A stretch of 64,000 nt of DNA from assembly GCF_000003815.2 (NCBI RefSeq), contig NC_049986.1, forward strand, positions 22,190,030-22,254,029, written 5' to 3'. This document shows positions 56,040-64,000 of the stretch, one piece after another. The translations under genes were made by a program, and so were the position numbers. The stretch comes from Branchiostoma floridae (lineage: Eukaryota; Chordata; Leptocardii; Amphioxiformes; Branchiostomatidae). The first letter of the stretch is position 1; each line of letters starts with the position of its first letter. Below the pieces are notes generated by a model. It ran no database searches. It was given only the letters and a program-made list of their open reading frames with translations, and was not told where the DNA came from.

Positions 56040-58970
56040 AGAAACATAACCTTTTTGGCAAAAAGAAACACTGACAGCTGAAAGGTGCAGTAGATTCGGT
56101 TTAAATTTGGTCCACCGAGAAAACTTCTCTAGAACACATTGCAGGTCAGCCGGGTTAATACAAACTTTCTTCACATGTCGGTGTCAGGGCTCGGGTTTAA
56201 AAACACCGCCACCGCTGCCAGGTCGGTGCTGAGAAGATTTACACTCTTATCCAAACAGAAATAAAAGGGTTTGTACCGCCTTAAGGGTGATTAAAGGAGT
56301 CCAACCGTGCTCTTTTAGGGAACGAGAGAACCTTTAAGTGCCGTCCCTGACTCGAAACTGTATATAGTAGAAGCCGCTTAATTGCAAACTCCATTTGCCA
56401 GCGTATTTCGTGCAATTACATGTGTCTGCGTGGTGCAATAATGCGAAGTTATCTAGCTGGACCGCTCTGGTTTGGGGTTTGGGATTCCGTTCAATTAACA
56501 GAAGTGTGCGGTTATCCGTTGTGCAATTCACTGGCTTCTACTGTAATAGCTTATCTGTTTCTGACGACTAGTGACTCAACGTTCCATTGCAACAGGAAAA
56601 TGTGATTTTAACCACGCTGTTAATTAGGAGCGACCTTTGTTGAAAATATTCCATAACAATACAACTCATACTGTATTGGTAGCTAAACTTTCTTCTAACA
56701 CAAAAGTACACACGAATCAAATTTTCAACGACCACTGTCGCCTTCTTCAGGATCAATGCTGAAGCCCAATGTTAATCAGATCACGTGTCCGTAATTTCGC
56801 GAGTTTCCGTCCTGAAGTGATCAACAGTGTTGATCCTAAAGAAAGCAACAGTGGTCGTTTAAAATTTGATCCATGTGTACTTTTGTGTTGGAAGAAAGTT
56901 TAGCTTTGTACTAAAACAATACAGTATTGTAACAACTCATGCATCAAGTTCTTGTTCTTGTGTGGATACTGGGTAATACTCCTTAGTGTTGGGGCAATCT
57001 ACCCAGAGCGCAGTAGTACTGTTTTATTGGCCGTTCCTCATGTGTTGTAACACCGGTACCTCTTCCTTGAATTTAACAGGATTAGCTTGAAGGGTGGTTG
57101 AAGATGATAGATTATTCCAGTCGATAATGGTTCTTGGGAAATATGAGTATTTAAGACAATCTTTATTGGTCTTGATGAGTTTGTATGAGTTTGGGTGATT
57201 ATGTCGAGATTGCCTTGGGTTCGGCTGCAAATAGGAATCAACCGTCCAAAGTCTGACTTAACGTGTACAACTGTCTGTCTCGAGAAGCCGTTTGTATCGG
57301 TTTCCTTAGTTCCCTGGCCATCTTCCAAACCCCGTGCCCTTGCGCTCGTCTATAACGAACGGTTTTCTGACAAGTTCTTGCTAACTAGCCGAAATCCTTC
57401 GTTACTTCGTGACGGGCAGTCAGATTCGTTTGCAGAAATATGCTTTGATATTTAAAAATTTTGCATAGTTTCAGTTCTAAACTGCTGTGTAGATGAATCT
57501 TATTTCGACTGCACATGTGTTGTGTTTGTACAGCTGGTTTGAGACATGCATTCTACTTTCAAAGTTGAGTGATTTCTTTTCTTGATTTGCTCAGTCTGTC
57601 TACTAGTTAACTTGGTGCACTCGGTTGTTTACTTTTCTATGATTTACTTTAAAGGAAATTTCCAAATGAAGGTTTTTGTGACAATTGTTCTTTCGGCGGC
57701 GAACAGTCAGACAATCATTCCTGGCCAAAAACAATACTTAAAGCATAATCAGCTGTGCCAAATGTTCTGATGGCCAATCCGGAATTCTATTCTGCACGTT
57801 TTGATATTTCATTATGGCGCAAGTTTTATTTTACTCTCAATTTTCAAAGACGTCACGACATTTCATGTTAGAGTTTATGACATTTCGTTTCAAAGGTTTC
57901 TGTCTCATTGCCAGAACGTAGACACATTAATTCGATTTTGTACGTTTTGATATTTCAATTTATGGCTTAAGTTTTTGATTCTCAATTTTCAAAGACTTCG
58001 TGACATTTTCATGTTAAACTTGTAAACTTTCCACTAAAAGTTTTCTGTGCCTTTGCCAAAACGTTTACACACACATTCGATTTTGCACGATTTTATATCT
58101 CATTCTTATGTCTCGAATTTTGGATTCTCAATCTTTAAAGACTTCACGACATTAATTTTCATGTTACAGTTGTTAACTTTCACCTCAAAGTTTTCTGTCT
58201 CATTGCCACAACGTAGACACACAAAATCGATTTTATACGTTTTGATGTTTTGATTTTATGGCTTAAGGTTTTAATTCTCAATTTTCAAAGACTTCCATAT
58301 TACAGTTGTGAACTTTCGTCTCCAGTATATTTGTTGTCTCCTTGCCAAAATAGACACACGACTTTTGCACATTTTAATATCTTTTGATTCTCAATTTTCA
58401 AAGGCTTCGCGAAATTCCATATTACAGTTGTGAACTTTCCTCTCAAAGCTGTCTTTTTGCCAGATTTCAGACACACAAAATCCAGTCGACAGTCCCGGCC
58501 CGACCTGTCACGACAGCGGCGTGCCGTCACCACGGCAGCGAGCTGATAACAACACGGACACACTGTAGCCAAGGCGGATCGTCTTCATGTCGGTACATGG
58601 GAACCTGAACTTATACATAATGAAATCATAGATCATATTTTATGTACAGCTTTTTTATGAAAAGGGTCGAAGAGAGTTCACGTTTAGGCAGGTTTTAGCA
58701 TTCAAAAACTGCCACAGCTCCTAAATGTAACATAACTTGACAATGATATCCAAAAGAAGTATCCAAACGTATTCAGAAGACCTCAGGACAAGTCCAGTAC
58801 CGAAAGTACGTCCTTGCCAATTGCTTTCAGAATTATTGACTCTTAACGTCCATACCACCAAGTTACACAGAAATCGAATCGAGAAAAAAGGAAGGTGTGT
58901 ACTTACCTTGTATAACTACGATAACAGGCAAGAAGAAGACGAACAGATAGGACAGACTCCGTTCTACCAT
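46536..58970 (-). CDS. Small secreted protein with W-x-D...D-[YF]-C-R repeats (FG-GAP/VCBS-like)
   Basis: Four coding exons on the minus strand: 58907-58970, 53352-53502, 47481-47657 and 46536-46704. Phases agree, giving 561 nt and 186 aa. Exon 1 is a signal peptide (MVERSLSYLFVFFLPVIVVIQ, cleavage near 22), and no other hydrophobic span is seen. Two repeats follow: GWADVTGQGAAHDYCR (57-72) and TWYMKDEDGDGRDDFCRC (115-132). Each precedes a stretch ending in a further Cys (C85 and a VACMKAG motif). DEDGDGRDD has the pattern of a calcium-binding loop. NAS at 33-35 is a possible N-glycosylation site. This resembles the WxDxxGDGxxDYCR repeats of FG-GAP/VCBS-type proteins, probably extracellular and possibly carbohydrate-related, but I do not recognise a named gene. 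Introns are long and full of repeats. Confidence 0.8.
47316..47423 (+). repeat. Third, decayed copy of the AATTCAGCCCCTGGCTG repeat
   Basis: Shares GTCGCATTGAGGTTCAC-like and ATTCAGCCCCTGGCTGTGAA words with the copies at 5310-5490 and 32973-33108, in the intron between exons 3 and 4 of the secreted-protein gene. Confidence 0.5.
47705..48295 (-). repeat. Four partial copies of exon 3 of the secreted-protein gene
   Basis: Upstream (in gene direction) of true exon 3, its first 100-110 bases with the TTCCAG acceptor recur at 47705-47813, 47855-47967, 48035-48132 and 48168-48295. The first is nearly identical to exon 3 and the others are progressively diverged. All break off after the GEGGEWF codons and lack a donor. 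Marker words are ACAGGACAGGAACATCAGG and TATAGTTGTACTCGCT. Confidence 0.88.
48783..49622. repeat. ~840-bp minisatellite of a 13-bp unit (GGATAAGGGACCA)
   Basis: More than 60 tandem units of GGATAAGGGACCA with variants GACCAAGAT, GGGGCCAGG and a shorter GGTCCAGGATAA. It lies inside the CACTA-like element, next to its left subterminal zone. Because 13 is not a multiple of three and the unit's minus strand has no stop, all minus frames stay open and give a PGPLSWSLILVPY-type repeat. It is not a gene. Confidence 0.95.
50950..51407 (+). other. Two candidate coding exons inside the CACTA-like element
   Basis: 50950-51068 (YTNSGDFLQKCSTACEEDG, then ALLLKYCQRLF) ends at AG followed by GTAAGA. 51320-51407 begins after TTATACAG and reads KGFVTRTPNPQQEVQHAG to TGA. 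Phases match (2 to 1). I do not recognise the product, and no upstream exon was found. It could be a remnant of an element-encoded or captured gene, or chance. Confidence 0.3.
51897..52063. mobile_element. MITE copy 4 of the TACTGTAAATGCA family, nested in the CACTA-like element
   Basis: It begins AACTGTAAATCCAGAAATG and ends GATGCATTTACAGTA, with a diverged interior that retains TTCGCGGTTTAA. Nesting implies that it inserted after the larger element. Confidence 0.7.
53656..53735. repeat. (CTATA)n microsatellite
   Basis: About 15 ACTAT/CTATA units with small interruptions, in intron 1 of the secreted-protein gene close to exon 2. Sparse related words continue to about 53825. Confidence 0.85.
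55893..56038. repeat. (CA)n microsatellite
   Basis: An ACAC tract with GACACA, GACGCACA and ATGCACA interruptions, becoming pure over the last 55 bases. Long frames on both strands here are repeat artefacts. Confidence 0.95.
56363..56547. mobile_element. pogo/Tigger-like MITE
   Basis: The ends TAGTAGAAGCCGCTTAATTG and its inverted partner TTCACTGGCTTCTACTGTA resemble pogo-type termini (CAGTAGAAGCC...) flanked by TA. The length of about 185 bases excludes a transposase. It lies in intron 1 of the secreted-protein gene. Confidence 0.6.
56654..56936. mobile_element. 283-bp MITE with ~100-bp inverted arms
   Basis: The left arm has CAATACAACTCATACTGTAT, AGCTAAACTTTCTTC, ACACAAAAGTACAC and AACGACCACTGT. 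The right arm repeats these in reverse order and complement up to ATACAGTATTG at 56936. The centre holds a smaller TTGATCCT/AGGATCAA pair. It is non-coding. Confidence 0.75.
57024..57330 (-). mobile_element. LINE ORF2 C-terminal fragment
   Basis: Minus-strand reading gives RHNHPNSYKLIKTNKDC, then KYSYFPRTIIDWNNL. This is the conserved end of jockey/CR1-type LINE ORF2 proteins (...YSFFPRTIRDWNNLP...). The segment just upstream in another frame (SDFGRLIPICSRTQG) shows a frameshift. Only the 3' piece is present. Confidence 0.75.
57797..58475. repeat. Five tandem copies of a ~145-bp unit
   Basis: Units begin near 57797, 57941, 58086, 58238 and 58367. Each has YGTTTTGATATTTC-like words, GATTCTCAATTTTCAAAGAC, TTACAGTTGTGAACTTTC and GTCTCATTGCCA...ACGTAGACACAC. 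It lies in intron 1 of the secreted-protein gene. Short frames in it are not genes. Confidence 0.8.
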
Positions 58971-61163
58971 GGCGGAAGTTTTTACGTACGAACGTTACAC
59001 CGTTAAGAACCGTGAACTCCCTGGGTACACTTGTCGCGCTGGTGTCCGTATGTCCGTCTGGATCCGCCCAGTGAGACTTCTGTTGGCTGTCGGCACCCCG
59101 CCTGCCTTTATAGCCTGGCCCCCGGCCGCACGGCCTGTGCGAAAGTAATTAGTTGAGTCATGCGTGGGGTGAACCGGGCAGCCATCAGTGTACGTCTGCC
59201 GGGGAAGCTGGGCAGCTAATATTGAAAAAGTATTTATATAAACTAATGTCATTTCCAAATCGGGGCCTCACCTTGCTGTTTGTGTGAACGAAAAATAGAA
59301 ATGTATACGTAAATATGCACACAAATAATGTCCACGACTATTCTCTTTACGGTCCCGAAAGCTGCCCGGCCGGGTCCTGGTTAGGAAATGTGACGTGGGC
59401 CGTCTAGAGAGAAGTCATGATAATATACTGTAAATTAAGGCCTAAACTAAGGATTTGAACAATCAGAAGTCGCTATTTCATATTGGTTATGACGCCATAA
59501 CGTAATAAAAGTGGTGAATAAAAAGTCTGATTAAGTAGTGAGATAATATGATACATTTCTTGTTCGTCCGTCAGTACCATTATGCACGGAGGTAGGACTA
59601 TTGTGGCAACGCTTTTAGCAAGTATTTTTTGTTCTTTTGAAATATATGACAAAAAAAATCATTTCATTTTCCGCTTTCATGGTGGTTTTCTTCGGCGGTA
59701 TAGCAAACAACAAGGACCTATGGCGCCATATACACCTCAGCGCGGAACGTTTAATTAACGCTTAATTCTACCATAAGATATTGTGTTCGATATTTTATAT
59801 GTATATATATACCGAAATAAGGTCCACGACTATTATCTTTATCTGTTTGCGTCTTGTGTAGTCTGGTGCCCTTTATGTCACACATTTCGTCCCCGAAAGC
59901 TGTCCGGTCGAATCCTGGATTGGAGATGACGTAGTGACGTGGTGACGTAGGCCTTAAAGGTGTATCTTACTGGACTACAATACATTGATGTCGTCGTTAC
60001 GTTTCAAATCGACGTTGTGCTACCCTTCACAATCGTTGTGCAATAAACTTGACTTGACTTGACTTTATAATAGCAATATCATGCAAAACGTATAAGTATG
60101 ACCAAAGACAACAACAAAACACACAAAGCGTAAAGAGAGTCGTTTTTCATTGACGAAATTCGCTGAGCGTTCTGTCATAAGCTTGGACGCAGCGCAACGC
60201 CGCCAACGTTTTTTTATTTTGATTTTATCCTTTATTAAGAAACACAATGATACAACCACCAGATAAAAGTGTGCACGCAACCATAGTAACAAACAATTAC
60301 AAAAAAAATAGACTACTACAAAAATACGCTGCCAACGTACGAGGGTGGTTAAAAAAAGTAGTCATCTTAAACTCATTACTCATGAAAACCTAAACAACAT
60401 ATGTCAATCTGAAGACGATATATACTTGTATCTTGGTGCCAAATTTCAACTCATTCGATGATCCCCCCTCTGTGGACTACATTGACGGATGCATTTTGTT
60501 CTTTCCGTGAAAAACAAGTGCAGTGACGAGCCCCACGCGCGCCTCTCGCCTCGCCCGACCTTAATCGCCTTATAAGCCTCTTAAGGTCGCCTTACGCCCG
60601 ACATATGGTGGACCGATGACTCACAAGATGTCTTATATTTGAGAAGAAAACGTGTTTTTGTCGGCACCAGCTTGGCGAGCTGAAGGGGATCTGTTCGCCC
60701 TTTTCCTCGATTTTTTTTTCGTCAATCGTAATCGAACCGCTCTACTTCAACGTTAGCTATAGGCGTTGTCGGTACGCTCAAGTTTTGTAGCGAAATTGCT
60801 TGAGAGTGAATATTCCTAACTCTTCCTAACCCGGATTGCCCAAAAGTCACAATGTTACGACCTATGTGTGAATGTAGCGAACGGTTTTGTTGCTGTGCGC
60901 AGCCAAATGCCTGTTTGACCAAGACCCCAAATCTATTTCAGTGCCTATTTCCTTCTGGAATCAAGGAAATATGCTACAATTCAGGACATTTTAACAAAGC
61001 TTTCCATCAACACACGTGAGTCCACTCGTGAATTCTCGCCATTGTAATTACTCTATGCTGATAGTGCACTAGTATTTGTGGATTCCTCTGACAGACGGTT
61101 CAATCCGCACCTAGCCGCAAAAATCTGGGTTGGCCCGAGTCCGGTCACGGCCGCCCCGGGGTG

Positions 61164-61735
61164 GAGGTCTCACAACTTCCTCGACAAATAACAGACTTGT
61201 GCGAGCCGTGTCTTGTGTAAAATGAAACCTACGCCTGAAGAAAACAGCCAGCTCTAGGTGTATGGTGATAAACATGCATTTTAAGCACCTAATGACTTGG
61301 AGATAACGGCAAATGGACCGCATATACAGGTGAAATTAAAAGATCTTAATTTGTATGTTCTTGCCCGCATAGGGAGAAGGTCTCACAACTTCCTCTACAA
61401 ATAACAGACTTGTGCGAGCCGTGTCTTGTGTAAAATGAAACCTGCGCTTTGGTTTAAGGAAATATCTAGGTGTATATGGTGATATAATCTCCAAGCAGAC
61501 TCTACGGTAGCATTTATAAGTTAGTATTAAAAGCTGCCAGAAGAGTGAAGCCGGCCGCTAGGAGTGTGTTTGGCTACCGGAGACTGATGACTCCCTTTGG
61601 CTAGCGTTCATACTATCTTATGGCACTGGTAAATCGGCCTGGAGATTGTGGTGATAAACATGTATGGTAAGCACCTAATGACTTGGAGATAACAGCAAAT
61701 GGACCGCCTGTGCATGCGAAATTAGGACATGGTGT
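61164..61735. repeat. Tandem duplication; second copy holds a MITE insertion
   Basis: Copy 1 (about 61164-61330) and copy 2 (about 61375-61735) share GAGCCGTGTCTTGTGTAAAA, TAAGCACCTAATGACTTGG and AGCAAATGGACCGC. Copy 2 is interrupted at TGGTGATA by the hAT-like MITE, while copy 1 keeps the empty site at 61263-61270. Confidence 0.85.
61485..61648. mobile_element. hAT-like MITE with 8-bp target duplication TGGTGATA
   Basis: 164 bases, starting TAATCTCCAAGCAGACTCTA and ending GGCCTGGAGATTG. It is flanked by TGGTGATA on both sides (61477-61484 and 61649-61656). The paralogous empty site in the neighbouring duplicate has a single TGGTGATA, which confirms the boundaries. It belongs to the family of 25449-25634 and 46247-46524. 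Confidence 0.88.
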
Positions 61736-64000
61736 TCCTGTTATGTAATCCTTCATTTTGCATTGTTTTTTTTCCTTAATGGTCACCACGTAACAAGATC
61801 GTGTAAGATAAGGACAAAATGGCTTAATGTGACAAAACGTACAATAATCTTTTTGAGAACTTTTTGTCGGGAAATGTTTGATATGCATCATTTAGGCATC
61901 TTATCAAGTTCAAGTTGTGATTATCTATGACGTCATTTCCACCATCCCACGCAATTTGGACTGGATTCTACCGGTAGGAAACATTTGGCATGCCATGAGG
62001 ATTTGCTGACAAGTAGAAAAGAATGTAGACTACCAGCTGTGGAAACGTGCTGCTGTAGTTTTAGGAGCTCAGGTCCAACTCTTTTTTTTTTCTATTCTGG
62101 AAAGTTTATTTGCAAGTCCATGCTCCAAGACTGATTGCAACTAAATGCAATGTAAAGACATATGAGACATGCGTGTGACAATGGACAGTGATCAACATCA
62201 TTTCAAAAGAGACGACTCAAATACTATGTCTACGTGTTGGCTATATGTCTAGACGAGTTGGGTTTGGATTCTTTCAAGTAAACTTTTACACTAACGGAGA
62301 CAATCTGAATGAACGGACACCTACTCTACGTCAAGTTTCATGTTGTTTTGTTTTGTGTTTCTGTTATACCGTGCATGTGTAAGGAATTCCATCGAAAGTT
62401 TTGAGATTTATTAGGACTTTGATAAACGTAATCTGCATCTGACTGTATGTTATATTTGCCTGACCCTTGCACCCCCATTTCACAACGGACTCTGTTTACG
62501 CTTTACGTGTTTTGTTGTCTTTTCAATTTCAGTCACACTTTTACACCTTGCACGATATTCCTATTATGATCTCAAGGGTTACACAAATACAATTTAAGTC
62601 ACCGTCAGAGCCCTTTAAATACCTTGTCAGGCCCTCATGACTTCAAATGAAAAGCGGCCTGCAGGCCGATTTGAGGTTCCTTTGAATAAACAAAGTCCGG
62701 ACAGCTCGTATAGATAAGTTTATAAAGACTGAAATTGTGTACAAAGGGCATTGTGGCTGCAAAAAGGGGGAAAAATCGACGTCTGCTTTTCGAATACAGT
62801 GTTCTAAATCTGGACGTTCCACAAAAGAGAAAAAGAAGACTGGAAAAATCATCTGAGCAGTTTTCGGAATGCACCAGGCCAAGGCCGGTTTTCAGCTGCG
62901 AAATCTGGATTTCCGACACAGGTCGGGACCAGCGGTGCCTTTTTTTCGCCTGAGCTGATCACAAGCTGATATCAAAAGAAACTGTTAGCCTGATAATGTT
63001 TTGTATACCCACGGTGCCTGGCCGGGTGTATTTGTGATTTACTGCAATGATTGATCGGAAGCCAGCGAGGTCCTGTGTTGATGACTGTTTGGCTTTCTTT
63101 GGAACCGAGTTTGTACGTTTCAATGGTGCTAGCGTCAATATTAAGGTGGCTAGCACTTGGCAATGATTTATCTTTTACCCGAAATAACCCTTAGAAAGAT
63201 TAACAAAAAAAGGGAATTTGAAACTGTTCTGTATACGCCGAATCTAGAGTTTGCATGAAGAAGGCTAGATGAATAAAACTTAGTTGCAATTTCTAGACGA
63301 TAGAAAATTAAAGAATATTTACAATTTTAATGAAATATGAAGAAATACCATCTCCCAAATTGCTTCATAATATTTTGCAAGTTATATAGTTGATTGATTG
63401 ATTGATTGATTAGTTAAAGGAATGACATAGTTGGAAATAAGAAGTAGCACTACAACAGGGCAGCGAGTGTAATGGGGCTGTACTCGGGCTACAGTAACAC
63501 TACACGTACAGTTTAAGACATATAGTTTTATAGCAACTTGGTTTCAACACTATTCTTACACACCATCATCATCATCAGTCACTGGGTTCTGCATCTATAG
63601 TCTGGAAAGTCCTATAGCTGCATTCAGTCTTTCTTCATCCTTTTCCATTGTGCTTTGCATCCTGCAAGCTTCCTTAGCTCCTGGAGTTTCTTACACTCCC
63701 CCCCCCCCCCTTTCTGTAATACATAGATAGGTACACCTTGTACTGCTCTTCCCTTGTAGCACCTGCACCTGCCGTACCAGCCAGTCACTTCTGCTTCTGT
63801 CTTAGTTTAACCCTAATCTCTGCCCTTAATCTTTAATCTTAATCCGGTCTTTCCAGATTACCGGCTTACCTCCTTACGTCGTCTTAACAGGACCCGATAA
63901 GGTTAGACTTCTGCTTGGTCACGTGGTCTGGAAAAGGAACGTTAGAGGTCATCAAGTTTAAGTTTCAAGGTCACCTGTTGACGACAGGGGCTATAAATCC

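Larger units (their letters stand above)
58971..64000. other. Upstream flank of the secreted-protein gene, no gene recognised
   Basis: This holds the promoter side of the secreted-protein gene and about 5 kb of repeats. A run ending AATAAACTTGACTTGACTTGAC near 60040-60065 looks like a retroposon 3' tail. A repeat at about 60105-60200 (TTTTCATTGACGAAATTCGCTG) resembles 54985-55050. A duplicated block lies at 61164-61735. An ATTG run is near 63391, and a C run near 63697-63710. Frames here are short and unlike known proteins. Confidence 0.5.

Noticed and set aside
55822-56174. Cys/Val-rich and Thr/His-rich frames on both strands
   Set aside because: These are translations of the (CA)n microsatellite.
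60330-60720. Mariner-like transposon end (ACGAGGGTGGTTAAAAAAAG)
   Set aside because: Only one end-like motif was seen, with no matching inverted end or transposase frame nearby.

Overview
This is 64 kb of animal nuclear DNA, most likely from a lancelet (Branchiostoma). The evidence is intron-rich deuterostome genes, a divergent LRR-Ig receptor of the kind greatly expanded in amphioxus, and dense short inverted-repeat transposons in almost every intron. The species is inferred from gene content only. A 100-base N run at 35183-35282 marks an assembly gap.

Layout from left to right. A PPIL3 cyclophilin gene on the minus strand lacks its last exon(s) at the window edge. Its first coding exon is 440 bp from the start of CAND1, which runs on the plus strand in 19 exons (2663-22655, about 1239 aa). 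CAND1 intron 5 holds a decayed DIRS-type tyrosine-recombinase retrotransposon, inserted into an array of partial copies of CAND1's own exons. Then comes about 3 kb of 3'UTR and repeats, followed by a head-to-head pair. On the minus strand is a membrane-anchored torsin AAA+ ATPase (25649-31076, about 470 aa) that carries an EMI-like cysteine-rich cassette. On the plus strand is a homologue of the torsin activators LAP1/LULL1 (32333-44908, about 641 aa) whose luminal part appears to contain two LAP1-type domains. The last long intron of the LAP1-like gene contains, on the opposite strand, a single-exon gene for an 1100-aa LRR-Ig membrane receptor with tandem YVN motifs in its tail (36787-40089). 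Next is a four-exon minus-strand gene for a small secreted protein with Trp/Asp/Cys repeats (46536-58970). One of its introns hosts a 4.6 kb CACTA-like element. The last 5 kb has repeats but no recognised gene.

The most interesting system is the torsin and LAP1-like pair. Torsins need LAP1/LULL1 to supply an arginine finger for ATP hydrolysis. Here enzyme and activator are neighbours that may share a promoter region, and both have architectures I do not know from vertebrates: an extra extracellular-type domain inside the torsin, and a duplicated luminal domain in the cofactor. A second theme is recurrent local duplication of exon-intron boundary fragments, seen in at least three genes.

Exon coordinates were read by hand from splice signals, reading phase and protein similarity, so boundaries are predictions. 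No database search was possible. Remaining introns longer than 300 bases that are not listed separately showed nothing I could recognise.
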